A stretch of 64,000 nucleotides of DNA from Adineta steineri. Taxonomy: Eukaryota; Rotifera; Eurotatoria; Adinetida; Adinetidae. Under the pieces are notes generated by a model. It saw only the letters and a list, made by a program, of their open reading frames with translations. It did no database searches and was not told the origin of the DNA. Both the position numbers and the translations under genes were made by a program. Shown piece by piece: positions 46,703 to 57,715 of the stretch. The stretch's first letter is position 1; each line of letters starts with the position of its first letter. The stretch covers positions 458,020-522,019 of the forward strand of contig CAJNOI010000042.1 of NCBI GenBank assembly GCA_905250115.1, in the 5' to 3' direction.

Positions 46703-47339
46703 AACAAATTTTTGATGATAAAATGACTTCTGACAAATATTTCTTTTTATCACTTTTCAATTTTTTTCATTAATAACGAATAAAATTCTTAAAAATTATA
46801 AATAATCTAATTTATCATTCATTTTTTAGACAGTCTTTTCAGATTCCTTTATTAAAATCTATAAATATTTTGCCAACCGCCACAATACAATGTTTTAATA
46901 GAAATCTTTCAATAATATTTGTATGTCTAGATAGTTGAGGGTGTGGGTGTGGATGTGGGTGAGGGTTAAGAGAATATACGTAGATTCACACCCACAGCCA
47001 CATCCACCCACGCCCACACCCGCGCACTCACACCCTAGTAGAATGATATGCTAGTAAAACATATTCCTGCCAATTCACACATATTCATCTAACGTATGAT
47101 ACGTTTATTTGTAGTTTTAGAAAATACTAGTTCGGTATACACAATATTGAGTCACTACACATAACATACGAATAGCTTGAATATAATAAGCGACAATAAA
47201 ATTACGACATTCAACTTCACAAAAACATTAGTACAAGTATAAGAAATCCATAAATCATAGTGCTAGTATATTATATATTTTTTAAACACAACAGTTAATG
47301 TTCGAGATTCCGTTAATTTTAAATATATCCGAAAGGTAC
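46703..47339. other. Intergenic, one palindrome cluster
   Basis: No gene. The palindrome cluster lies at 46935-47036. Confidence 0.5.
46935..47036. repeat. TGTGGG..CCCACA palindrome cluster
   Basis: The G arm TTGAGGGTGTGGGTGTGG continues with GATGTGGGTGAGGG. The C arm extends over about 55 nt of CACCCACAGCCACATCC-type sequence and ends ACACCCTAG. Confidence 0.85.
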
Positions 47340-48314
47340 TCATGTTTGTATGTTCGCAGGTGCTATAACTCGTCGATTCTTTTTCCAGATGAACAAAGCA
47401 CGAACTTTTTTTTTCAGTTCAGGAAGTGCCACTACAGAAGCGTAGGGAAAAAGTATAAACGAAACATAGGTCAGATGTGCGATATAGGGATTGAAAATAT
47501 TGTAACCAAAACCATAGATTCCCGCCCAATTCACGACTAAAATAATAACATATATTAGATAGCAGACGAGATAAACAGCAGACACTGACATGAGTTGCAG
47601 GATCATTTTGCGATGTTGTCGCCATCCGGCAGCTAGTTGTAAGCGACGTTTTTGTAAAACTACACGAATAATAAAACTGACAATGAACACTACAATGAGT
47701 AGGATTGGTATGGTATAGTGAGCAAGTGTTTCATACCAATTATACCAGTTAGGAGTTTCTGCATAAAAATATGGTCCGCCACACAAATCATATGCAGCGT
47801 CGTAAGCATGATCACAAGGATATAAAAAGATCATATAGAAATAAAAAATCTGTGCATATAGAGAAAAAAATGCTAGTGGTATATAGTGGTACAGTAAGCG
47901 CCCTCGAGCTGTTGCAATTTGAGTTGAATGAAAGATGAGAATGTGTCGTTCAATCGATATCCAGAGCATGACATGAATACAGCCATACCAGATTCCGTAG
48001 TCCACGAATTGTTCAATAAGACAAATTACGGGATTAAAGAGCCATACATACCCTAGCCGACGATAATTCATTGTCGCTGACATATCTATCGTGAGGTAAA
48101 GAAAGTTGTAGATCAGCATGATGATAATGGAATGATTTTGAAGAAGTTTTCGTGTGGTTTTCGTTGCGACAAGATGATACATCGTGAAAAGATAACAGGG
48201 AATGGCCATTATCTCACCAAATAACAATAATATCGTTTCCGTAGTTGGCCAAAATGGTGGAACATAAGCAGCAGAGGCAAAAAGTGAGACCGATTGAGTG
48301 GAATTGTTAGTCAT
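47340..48314 (-). CDS. Divergent class A GPCR, bdelloid type
   Basis: An intronless gene of 324 aa with seven hydrophobic segments. The TM2 region has Asn-Phe-Leu-Tyr-Leu-Thr-Ile-Asp, and the loop before TM3 carries Cys. The TM3 end has Ser-Ile-Glu-Arg-His-Ile-Leu-Ile-Phe in place of Asp-Arg-Tyr. TM6 has Val-Tyr-Leu-Val-Cys-Tyr. TM7 ends Pro-Tyr-Ala-Ser-Val, followed by a basic C-terminal helix. N-glycosylation (Asn-Asn-Ser-Thr) is at the extreme N-terminus. It differs strongly from the GPCR at 41437, so the two are not recent duplicates. Ligand unknown. Confidence 0.82.
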   Translation of the reverse strand: MTNNSTQSVSLFASAAYVPPFWPTTETILLLFGEIMAIPCYLFTMYHLVATKTTRKLLQNHSIIIMLIYNFLYLTIDMSATMNYRRLGYVWLFNPVICLIEQFVDYGIWYGCIHVMLWISIERHILIFHSTQIATARGRLLYHYIPLAFFSLYAQIFYFYMIFLYPCDHAYDAAYDLCGGPYFYAETPNWYNWYETLAHYTIPILLIVVFIVSFIIRVVLQKRRLQLAAGWRQHRKMILQLMSVSAVYLVCYLIYVIILVVNWAGIYGFGYNIFNPYIAHLTYVSFILFPYASVVALPELKKKVRALFIWKKNRRVIAPANIQT

Positions 48315-50054
48315 TGTAAGAAGTATGTGTTAGCAGATTTCGAATGACTATTCGTAAAGAGAATGTAAGTCGTTGTATCGTATGCTCGTTCCAAATATCT
48401 ATTCACAATAATGATATAAATCAGAAAGTTTTACTAGATAAGGAACAAGTTATTCTTCTAAACAAAAGACAATGAAACATTCTGTGTAAAAAAGATTTTT
48501 TATCTCTTTTGTGGATGAATCTAACCATTAAAATGACCTATGTGCATTGCACTGCAATAGTAGCACTGAAAATTTTGTATGTAGCTGAAACATGACTCTG
48601 TCAAAAAAACTCAATAAATAATGAATATAATAACTATATAGATATGGGATTAGAGCGAAAATGCAATGTAGTCGATGTGATACATCCCTATTCTCTGAGA
48701 AAAATTTAGATCTGATAGAAAAGTTATGATTACGCTATCTAGTCAGTTCACATTAAATATCTTTACGATGTTGATTTTAGTTCACACCTTCAACGTCTTT
48801 TATATATAACGACGGATAATAATAATGTTCAGATGCGAGGAGGAAATAACTATAGTTGAATGACCTCTTTTTAAAATTTACATAGAATTGTATTTTCTTA
48901 ATATCTAACACCAACGATGGAACTTAATCATATATATATCTCAGATATTTTTTTCCTGTATATTACATTGGATGTTACTCGAAAACTCATCTTTAATTAT
49001 CTAAAAATACGAAGAAGATTATATTTGTTTATCTATAATTAAGTATTGTTAACATAAACGAATACCTACTATTTACAGACTATTCGACCATAATCTTTCT
49101 AATCAGTATATTTCTAGATTTAGATTTGCCATCTAGAATTATTCCTAATGAGAAAGATGTTTTCATTTGTCAAATTACTGAGTAAAAAGATGAATAGCTG
49201 TATGCAGTATTTAGTGAAATCAAATGGAAAGTGTGATAAAGTAAAAACAAAATATGTATGTCGTTTTTCTTTGACATTCATTTTATCAATTTCCTTTATT
49301 CTAACGTACCAAGAGAAAGGTAGTAATACAGTCAAGTTTTGATCTTATCATGCTGTTTTTATTTCATCGATTGTCTCTTTAGTCTTGTTTCACTTTTACA
49401 AGTTTTATGCCAAAAGAATCGTATGCATCAACCAATTTTATATAGCGAAAACATCGAAAGATGATAGTTCATTTGTTGTATTTTTCTGCCTATATAGATT
49501 TTCTTATCTATTTTATGTTGCCTCTTTTTCCATGTGTTTGTTTTATCCATGTGTTTGTTTTATCCATGTCTGAAGTTCGAAACAAATTCATCAGTATTGT
49601 ATGACATTTATAACAACGCAAGAAATATGTATTCAGTAGACGTTTCCGTTGCTTGTTTAGTGTTGCATTATAATACTTAAATAGAGCAAAAAAAAATAGA
49701 ACAACTCATTATGACTGACGAAGTACGCCTTTTTTTAATAATTAGGATTCAACAGTATCTTATCATGAATACCATATATTTAAATTCCTTCTCATTCACA
49801 TATCTTTGTTTGAGCGGATAAAGTATAATTTATACTATAGAAGAGAATGTCGTAGAATCTAAAAAAGAAAAGAAACCGAATACTAAAATCTAGAAAGATT
49901 TCCAATATCCTTATAACAAAGGAGAAAGGATAATGTTCTTTCATAAGCTTGTATGATTATCTACTTCAATCATGATCATTGTGCTCTGTACTTCTATTAT
50001 TATGTACAATAGAGTGAAGGTTTGAGTATGGTTGCGCTGATATGTGAGTATACT

Positions 50055-50108
50055 TGTAGGTGAGGGAGTTGTTTTAGATACAGCCACACACCCACACCCA
50101 CCCTCAAA
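50055..50108. repeat. TGTGGG..CCCACA palindrome (worn G arm)
   Basis: The G arm is eroded (TTGTAGGTGAGGGAG); the C arm CACACACCCACACCCACCC is intact. Confidence 0.6.
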
Positions 50109-50216
50109 AGGTTCGGTCGTGGCGTGTGGCGACCAACTCTTAAACAATGATTATATACACAGAGACATAAGAGTGGCTATCGAAGTATAAATAAGAATAT
50201 TAATGGATAAACAGAG

Positions 50217-50277
50217 TTGAGGTTGTGGATATATGATGAGCATAATCTTCATATCCACACACCCACACCCTCAAGAT
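50217..50277. repeat. TGTGGG..CCCACA palindrome
   Basis: The left arm TTGAGGTTGTGGATAT pairs with ATATCCACACACCCACACCC and TCAAGAT at the right, with a loop of about 20 nt. Confidence 0.75.
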
Positions 50278-50478
50278 GTGCATTATTTTGCACAACAAAT
50301 AAATCATTAAGTTACACAAATTACCATATTAAAAAATGAAGTACTTATAAGAAAAAAGAGACTCTAGTTTTTGTTTAATAATCCATATGGCGAACTTTAT
50401 CTTCAGTTTCAAATAAATAAAGATGATAAAATTAGTCGAAAAAATCCTATATTTTTATTACAAAAAAAGAAAAACATT

Positions 50479-52544
50479 TTATTTATAAGTTTGAATAGCT
50501 TGTAATTGTTGTTTCATTTCATCAATTTGATTTCGATAATTTCGAATAAAATTTAATGTATTCCCTATTGATAAATCCTCTGTTTGTTCTTGATTTTGAT
50601 TCAATGAAACAAATTGCTGAATATGTTGAATTGTTTTATTAAGATAATTAACTTGTATCTGACATGATTCTAATTGATTTTGCATTCGTATTTCTTCATC
50701 TGATAAAACTGGTATATTTTGTTCAATCACAGAAAGAACATCACCAACATGTGATGATAAACGTTTTCGACGTGAACATTCCTATAGAATTAAACATAAA
50801 TAAGAATATTAAAATGAATTTTTCTTACTTTTTCATATTTTTCTGTTAGAATTTGAAACTGTTTTTGAATTTGTTGAAGTTTTTCATTGAGTTGTTTATT
50901 TTCATTTAATTGTGTTTGTTGAAAATCAAGTAAATAACGTTGTTTATTTTCTAATTCTTTATGAACTTTTTCTTGTTTTTGAATATATTGTTCAGTTAAA
51001 AGTTTAATGAATTGAGAAAGATTTTTTTCAACATCAGAATCAGATATATTTGTTGATAATGATGAAAGTGTTACATAAGGAATTGTTTGTTCACGAGAAA
51101 GTAATGAACGAATACGATCAAGAAACTCAGAATTTTTCGTTTGTGATAAACTAAGTGAATTATTACTAAAATTTGAAGATTGCGAACGAACAAGAATCAA
51201 TTCCTAAATTAAAAAAAATATATTCAATTCGAACGTTTTATATTTTCTAAAAATGAAACCTTTTGTTGATTTGTTTGTGATTTAACAATAGCTGCTAAGT
51301 ATTGTCCATGATTATGAATTTGTATTGAACCAATTTGTTCAATTTTATTATTAAATTTCTGATTTGAATTAGCTCCATCAACTAAATGTTGAATATTTGT
51401 TGATTGAAATTGTTTTAATCCTTGTTGAACTTGATCAATCCATAGAATTTCAATTAAATAAATATTTGCATTTGAATCTGCAATATAATATTTATTTGGT
51501 GAAAATTTATCTGGAATAATTGATGTTATCATTTGTCCAGTTTGATTTGTTAATAAAGATATTGAATCAATTGTAAATAAATAATATTGATTTATTGATG
51601 GAGATAAAATGATACATTGATTAAGTTGACATTTATCATGTGTAAATACAAGAAGTGGACAAGTTGAATCTGATAAACAAATAAATGTTGATTGACCATG
51701 ATCAACACCATAATTATCAAATGTTGATGGAAGAATACGAATAGGTCCTTGAAATTCTTCAACTATTTTCTCATTATTATTTAATAATTGATTTTGTTCA
51801 ATTTCTAATAAATAAATATCACCATCACTTTTCATTGCAAATAGAAGAATTAATGAAATATCTTTTTCTTCGCGTTTTTTTATATTTAATTTAAGAATAT
51901 CTGATGGTTGATGAAGAGAGATTTTTTTATTTGGTGTTCCTAATTTAGTTTTTGATGATGAACCAACAGAAAATGTTTGAATATGTTCAAGTCCATCTTG
52001 TTTTGATGATCGAATTGAATAAAGATGACAATCAGATGATGAAGGGATAGAATAAACTATTACGAAATGATTTGATGTTAACCAAACAAAATCAATTAAT
52101 GAACAACTAAAAGTTGATGATGATAGTGATACTGATGGAGGAACACGAATTATTGGACAAAGACGAGATCCTTAAATTATTAAAAGTATTTATAAAATAA
52201 ATCATTTTTGTTTTTCTAATAAAATAAAAACCTTTTGATGGTGAAGTATGATTAGTGTTACTATTTGTTTGTGGTAAATAAACAAGATAAGCAATTTTAT
52301 CGGCAAGAAGTGCCAAAATTGTTTCATCTTCATTCAGAATTAATCTTCGAATTGGCCATGTTGGTGATGAAGATAAATGAAGACAATCATTTGAAATATT
52401 ACTTAGATTAGTTAATTCAATAGATGAATGAACAAGTAGACAATGATTTAATGAATCATAACCGTAGAGAGATGATTTACCAAATGTAAATACATCAACA
52501 TTAGGCCATTGAAATGGAATACGAATTGAACTTGATAATGACAT
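50479..52544 (-). CDS. NUP88: Nucleoporin Nup88
   Basis: Four exons on the minus strand: 52544-52232, 52170-51260, 51203-50829 and 50781-50479; 633 aa, all phases fit. The N-terminal two thirds look like a beta-propeller (Trp-Pro-Ile-Arg-Arg-Leu-Ile-Leu-Asn-Glu-Asp-Glu-Thr, later Asp-Asn-Tyr-Gly-Val-Asp). The C-terminal third is coiled coil. The last exon has Arg-Arg-Lys-Arg and Ile-Pro-Val-Leu-Ser-Asp-Glu-Glu, hallmarks of metazoan Nup88. It is somewhat shorter than the vertebrate protein. Nup88 sits on the cytoplasmic face of the nuclear pore with Nup214 and Nup62 and takes part in nuclear export. The call rests on these conserved blocks recalled from the family. Confidence 0.85.
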
Positions 52545-53306
52545 TTTTCTCCTACAGAATTTATTTTAAAAACAAAGTAGAATATCATTTGTAATAGTTA
52601 CTGTGTATAGGAAGAAAAATAAAACCAATAAAAATTCAATACAATATCACTAACTATTTTCATGTTTATCAACAGATGTCACAATATTACTTACGTAAGA
52701 AATAGAAAATTGTATTTTCTTATATTATATATTTAAAAAAAAAGAATTCATTGGATAGTTTGTATGTATTACAAAATTACAGCGAGATAGTTTTGAAGTT
52801 GAATTAGAAATTTACTCTTATATGAATACACACTTTTTGAGTATAAAGAGAATAATTCATAATTTTCAGGTAGTTTATTCAGTAAATGAATGATTATCTC
52901 AAGGTCAACGTCCACTCTAATATTAAAAGTATATTATTTTCATTTTTAAATGTTTCTTGATTCTATTACATAAAAACCAAAAAAATATTTTTAAAAGACA
53001 GTTTGATAAATCAATGAAGATTAATATTATATTTATTATTTCAAAGAATTAAGTATCAAAAAGACTGATAATGCATTGTTTTTGACTTATTTCATTCTTC
53101 TCATCCAACTTTTCTAATAAATTTCAAGACATAAAAAGACATCTTGAGTTCTTTTCTTATTATTCGTCATCAAGTAACGTATAAATAATACGATATTTGC
53201 TATATGACTCATATCAAATAGATCTATAAGAAAAAAGAAAAGCAAATTTTTTCTTTTTAATCTTTTATTATTCCGTGTTTTGTCCTACATTTATTTTTCT
53301 TTAATA
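52545..53306. other. Divergent intergenic region
   Basis: Lies between Nup88 (-) and the small-protein pair (+), so it should hold two promoters. No specific element is recognised. Confidence 0.4.
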
Positions 53307-53750
53307 ATGAAATCAGCAATTAAATCTGATGAGCCTATTATTTCAAATGATTATGTGACGTGCTATGCAGATCGTTTAGTCATTCATTTATATTATTTTC
53401 CATATGGAAACAAAACAATACAATATCGTGATATTCAATCATGTGATTTACTTCGAATGAGTGATTTAAGTATCTGGAAGAAAAAAATGTGGGGAATGGC
53501 ATTATCAGCAGTTTGGTGGCATTCAGATATACGTCGTCATAATCGAGAATATTATATTCTTTTAGATGCAAATCAATGGCCTAAAATAGGTGTTACAATG
53601 GATGATAATCAAATTAGCGATGTTTATAAAGTTATCATACAACAGATCAATACAAATCAATCAGAGAAGAAACCATTTGATCACAACGAAAAACTAAATG
53701 CTAATACGAATAGTTCAATATCAGAAGAGAAAAATATATATACTAAATGA
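53307..53750 (+). CDS. Small unknown protein, copy 1 of a tandem pair
   Basis: The start chosen at 53307 matches the start of copy 2; an in-frame ATG at 53280 would add nine residues. It is 147 aa with no signal peptide or membrane segment. The first 115 residues hold the conserved block Ser-Asp-Glu-Pro-Ile-Ile-Ser-Asn, Tyr-Phe-Pro-Tyr-Gly, Ile-Gln-Tyr-Arg-Asp-Ile, Ala-Val-Trp-Trp-His-Ser-Asp-Ile-Arg-Arg, and Trp-Pro-Lys-Ile-Gly-Val-Thr-Met-Asp-Asp. Alternating strands ending in a helix suggest a PH-like small domain, but this is only a guess from pattern. The C-terminal tail is polar and not conserved. Confidence 0.7.
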   Translation: MKSAIKSDEPIISNDYVTCYADRLVIHLYYFPYGNKTIQYRDIQSCDLLRMSDLSIWKKKMWGMALSAVWWHSDIRRHNREYYILLDANQWPKIGVTMDDNQISDVYKVIIQQINTNQSEKKPFDHNEKLNANTNSSISEEKNIYTK

Positions 53751-54425
53751 AAAAAGACTAAAAAACATTTTTTTTCTTATTATATTTTTTAAATAATTAT
53801 ACATTGATTTTATTTTAAGGTTTATTCGATGAAAAAATACAATCATACTAATGTATCTAAATATATTTTTTCAAATAAAAAGAAATTTTTATCACTGCTG
53901 CACGTTTTTATGATTTCAATAATATTTATTTTGACTCAAACGGTAATTGTAATATATTTTAAAATATAAAACAAATGTGATATCTCTTATTTTCAATGAT
54001 TAATATTGTTTGATAAAATTCATTTTAGAAACCGATTCATTGATGCATGTATTTATGATTGAAGTTTGTCTAGTAAAATATATTTACACATCTGTAATTA
54101 TTTTTGTCAGGCATATTTAGTAAAAATCTATATACATATAGAGAGTGAATTGTAATTATTTTATATTAAGAAAAATTAGAAAAATAATTCAAGCAGAACA
54201 ACAAAAAAAAAGAATCAATCAAATAGGAGAATGAAAACGATGTTATTTTTCTAATCTTTACCAGTTGCTACAATATGATAGATATATATAAGATGAATCG
54301 TATAATTAACAATCTCAAAAAAAGGTAAAATGTCTTCTTAGTCATTTGTTTTATCAATCAAAAGGAAAAGTAATTTATTTCTTTTCAATATTATTGTTTC
54401 TTATCTTTGATTATTATTCTTATCA
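53751..54425. other. Spacer between tandem copies
   Basis: AT-rich; nothing recognised. Confidence 0.4.
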
Positions 54426-54908
54426 ATGAAATCTGACGAACCTATTATTTCAAATGAATATATAACATGTTATTCAGATCGTTTAGTTATTCATTTATAT
54501 TATTTTCCTTATGGTAAAAAAACAATTAAATATAAAGATATTCAATTATGTGAATTATGTCGATTTAATACGTTGAGTAAATTCAAATATAAAAAATGGG
54601 GAATGGGATTATCAGCTATTTGGTGGCATTCAGATATACGTCGTTATTATCGAGCACATTATATTCTTTTAGAAACAAAACAATGGCCTAAAATAGGTCT
54701 TACAATGGATGATAATCATATTGATGAGATTTATCAATTAATTAAACAAAAGATGAATAATGATGAATTAACAAAAACTTTACCACAGAAGATAAAACTT
54801 AATGATAGTAAACAACATGAACATACTATCAGTAAAATAATAGAGAAAAACAAAAGTGAATATCGATATTCGATGGATAGTTATGGACAAGGATATGCCG
54901 AATGGTAA
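54426..54908 (+). CDS. Small unknown protein, copy 2 of a tandem pair
   Basis: 160 aa. The first about 115 residues align throughout with copy 1 (Ser-Asp-Glu-Pro-Ile-Ile-Ser-Asn-Glu-Tyr, Tyr-Tyr-Phe-Pro-Tyr-Gly, Trp-Trp-His-Ser-Asp-Ile-Arg-Arg, Trp-Pro-Lys-Ile-Gly-Leu-Thr-Met-Asp-Asp). The tails differ: this one is longer and ends in a Tyr/Ser/Gly-rich piece. Same strand and about 675 nt apart, so a tandem duplication. The cytosolic location is inferred from the absence of targeting signals. Confidence 0.7.
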   Translation: MKSDEPIISNEYITCYSDRLVIHLYYFPYGKKTIKYKDIQLCELCRFNTLSKFKYKKWGMGLSAIWWHSDIRRYYRAHYILLETKQWPKIGLTMDDNHIDEIYQLIKQKMNNDELTKTLPQKIKLNDSKQHEHTISKIIEKNKSEYRYSMDSYGQGYAEW

Positions 54909-55630
54909 TGACATATGAAATTAATAAAATAATAACGATAAAACAAAACTCAAATTTATCTTTTCTTCTTAGATTTTCATACTACTTTTTTCTGTAATTT
55001 AAAATATTAAAAACAACTCAAATGAATTTTCATAAAACTTATTATCTATATTTTAGTGCATAGGATCACATAGAAACTTTTTAACATTTTAATCGATAAT
55101 GTATCATGTAACTATGATTTCATCTGCTATTGAATATTCTTTATTATTATAAATAATCTAAAACCAAAAGTCAAGTTATTCATTTAGCTGTTACGACTAT
55201 CCATTTATCGGAATTTAATAGCATCCGTGATTGGATATCAAAAGATATTGATAGAAAGTTTAGCGACCCTATATCAGATTCGATCTATACTTTAGGAAAA
55301 ACTTTTCGCGCGTTTGGTCGATAATGTAAATATTTTATCCATATGCACTGGCATACCTATTTTGATTAAACTATTCAATATAGAGAGAGAAAAAAACAGT
55401 TGGTGCTAGACTTGGTATGATTATAAATGAATCATGTTTCTAATATATCAACGCTGACTTTCTTAAGTCTACTAGACAATTCATCGATGATCGAATGAAC
55501 AAATATAGCTCTATTAGTATGACTAATAAAATATTATTTATTTAAATAAACAGATATATCTTTGAGATTACAAAAAATAAATCTTTTCGACATTTAATAG
55601 CTTTATTTTATAACAAAACAATAAATAGGT
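54909..55630. other. Convergent intergenic region
   Basis: Between the small-protein pair and the ART-TPR gene. Nothing recognised. Confidence 0.4.
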
Positions 55631-57715
55631 TCATGCTTTACTTTTTACAAATTCAAGATTTTTTTTATATGATTCAACATCTGGATGATCAGAAGGTAAT
55701 GAATGTTCAATAATTCTAAGAGCCCATTCACAGTATTCAATAGCTTTTGAACGATCACCCATATGAGAACATACCATTCCTATTTGCCCGATAGAACAGG
55801 CTAAATCATGATGATTCGGAGGAAGTGTTTTTTGACGAATCTCAAGTGCTTGTTTATGAAATAAAAGTGCTTTTGAATATTTACCCAAATTTTCATACGC
55901 GCCTCCGATATTGTTGTAACAATCAGCCACATTAGGATGATTTGAAACGAGTGTCTTTTGAAAGATTTCCAATGCTTTTTTATAATACGAAAGTGCCTTC
56001 TGGTGATCTTTCATACTTTCATATATTCCTCCGATATTGTTATGAGATGTAGCTAAATCAGGATGATCTGGAGGAAGAATTTCTCGATTTATCATAAGTC
56101 CTTTCTCATAATACAAATGCGCTTTTGAGTAGTCATTCATACTAGAGTATACTGAACCGAGATTGTTATAAGAAGCAGCAAGAGCAGATGAATCTGGTGA
56201 AAGCAGTTCCCGGTTGATTTCAATTGATTTTTCGTATCGATGAATAGCTTCTTCATATTGTCCTTGACCATTCTTAATTATTCCTATCATATGATTCAAA
56301 TGTGCTTCTTCACCTGGTTTTGTTACTTTTGTAAGTAATAAATCATATAGTTGTTCAGCTTTATCGTATTGATTTAGTTTAATTAATAATGCACCTAATC
56401 GATACCATCCTTTATGACCAGACATTGTTTCTTTTCTTATATGCTCCGTTAAAGCGCATAATTGTGGATCATTATCACTAGTTAATGTTAATTCTACTTG
56501 CCAGAGACGGCTATTGTTTTTTTCGATTAGTTTCATTGATCCAATACGAAAAATGGCATGCATAGAAAAGAGAATTTCCTCTTCTTTTCGAAAAGCAGTA
56601 ATATCATGGATCTTAGCAAAAGGTGTCGATGATTTAGATGGATCAATTTTCATAATAAAAAGAATACCTATTAGGTGAGAGGTTTCAATACTTCGTCGAG
56701 CGAAACCGAGCGATATATCTCGATCTTTGCTTGTGGATAAAAAACTATGAAAAGATAATAATCCACCGTATGCTTTCGTCAATTGATCAACATCTGTCTG
56801 AGGTAAACCTTGGCCACGGTATACAGTAAAAGTTTTCGATTGATGATAGTCACTATATTGTTCGGAATGAAGCTTCGCAATATGTTGATGAAGATCTCGA
56901 ATGAAGAAGCCTAATTTAATGATTAAATCGATTTCCATTGTACGTAATGCTCTATTCAACATGGAATAAAGAAAACAGTTATATGTATACCACCAGACAG
57001 GTTGATGATCATGATATTCTTTTTCGATTTTATCGACATGTTTCAATTCGATATTATGATCGGCAGCATGCTCTCGACAATATGTAAGGAAGTTATTGAA
57101 ACATTCCTGTTCGAAATCTATAGTAAGTAAGATTTCTTTTAATATTTGAGTATACATAAATGATTGATCAAGTTCATTCAAATTTTTATTTGAAGTTCCA
57201 TCAATTGTCTTGACAAAACTCATGAAGACAGAATTCTGATCACAATCTTCGGCGGCTTGTTTAAGTGAGTCACATATCGGTAAGATACTTGTGGATACTT
57301 CTTTCACTTTGGACCATTGTTGTGTCCATTGTTCATGTACAGTTTTGTTTCCACAAAAAATATAAATGGCATTTATCTGTGATTTATCATGAACAATTGG
57401 AACAATTATTTGACCGAGTGCTCCAGAAGAAATCATAAAGATTCTTTCATCTGTCATATCATTAATAGATGCAATACATTCATCAACATCGGTAAATGTT
57501 AATATATCATTTACTACATGTCGTAATTGTACAATGGTATTCATACAACCAATATCATTCACATTGTCACTACTCTTATCTAACCATATAAGACAAAAAT
57601 TTTGAACAGTACGTCCATAAGACTCTCGATCTGATTGTAATGTAGATGTATTGCCTAGAGGTTCGATATCCCTTCTTAGAACCTTATCAATAAGTCTCTT
57701 CATTCGGCTGTGCAT
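55631..57715 (-). CDS. ADP-ribosyltransferase (ART) with N-terminal domain and TPR tail
   Basis: An intronless gene of 694 aa. Residues about 35-150 form an alpha/beta domain (Asn-Phe-Cys-Leu-Ile-Trp-Leu-Asp .. Ile-Phe-Met-Ile-Ser-Ser-Gly .. Ile-Tyr-Ile-Phe-Cys) resembling a receiver-like fold. Residues about 290-410 are an arginine-type ART: Tyr-Arg-Gly-Gln with Arg300, Phe-Leu-Ser-Thr-Ser at 325-329, and Glu378-x-Glu380, which together form the R-S-E signature for NAD+ binding and transfer to arginine. From about 430 to 690 come about six tetratricopeptide repeats of the kinesin-light-chain type (Ala-x-Ser-Tyr-Asn-Asn-Leu-Gly, Tyr-x-Lys-Ala-Leu). All catalytic residues are present, so it should be active. 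No signal peptide, so intracellular. The combination is a familiar bdelloid expansion; the substrate is unknown. Confidence 0.9.
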   Translation of the reverse strand: MHSRMKRLIDKVLRRDIEPLGNTSTLQSDRESYGRTVQNFCLIWLDKSSDNVNDIGCMNTIVQLRHVVNDILTFTDVDECIASINDMTDERIFMISSGALGQIIVPIVHDKSQINAIYIFCGNKTVHEQWTQQWSKVKEVSTSILPICDSLKQAAEDCDQNSVFMSFVKTIDGTSNKNLNELDQSFMYTQILKEILLTIDFEQECFNNFLTYCREHAADHNIELKHVDKIEKEYHDHQPVWWYTYNCFLYSMLNRALRTMEIDLIIKLGFFIRDLHQHIAKLHSEQYSDYHQSKTFTVYRGQGLPQTDVDQLTKAYGGLLSFHSFLSTSKDRDISLGFARRSIETSHLIGILFIMKIDPSKSSTPFAKIHDITAFRKEEEILFSMHAIFRIGSMKLIEKNNSRLWQVELTLTSDNDPQLCALTEHIRKETMSGHKGWYRLGALLIKLNQYDKAEQLYDLLLTKVTKPGEEAHLNHMIGIIKNGQGQYEEAIHRYEKSIEINRELLSPDSSALAASYNNLGSVYSSMNDYSKAHLYYEKGLMINREILPPDHPDLATSHNNIGGIYESMKDHQKALSYYKKALEIFQKTLVSNHPNVADCYNNIGGAYENLGKYSKALLFHKQALEIRQKTLPPNHHDLACSIGQIGMVCSHMGDRSKAIEYCEWALRIIEHSLPSDHPDVESYKKNLEFVKSKA

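Larger units (their letters stand above)
48315..50478. other. Intergenic, two palindromes
   Basis: AT-rich with no supported gene. Short ORFs at 49120-49573 lack any gene signature. Palindromes lie at 50055-50108 and 50217-50277. Confidence 0.5.

Noticed and set aside
49120..49573. Small ORFs on both strands with hydrophobic content
   Set aside because: No start context, family motif or neighbour support; treated as chance.
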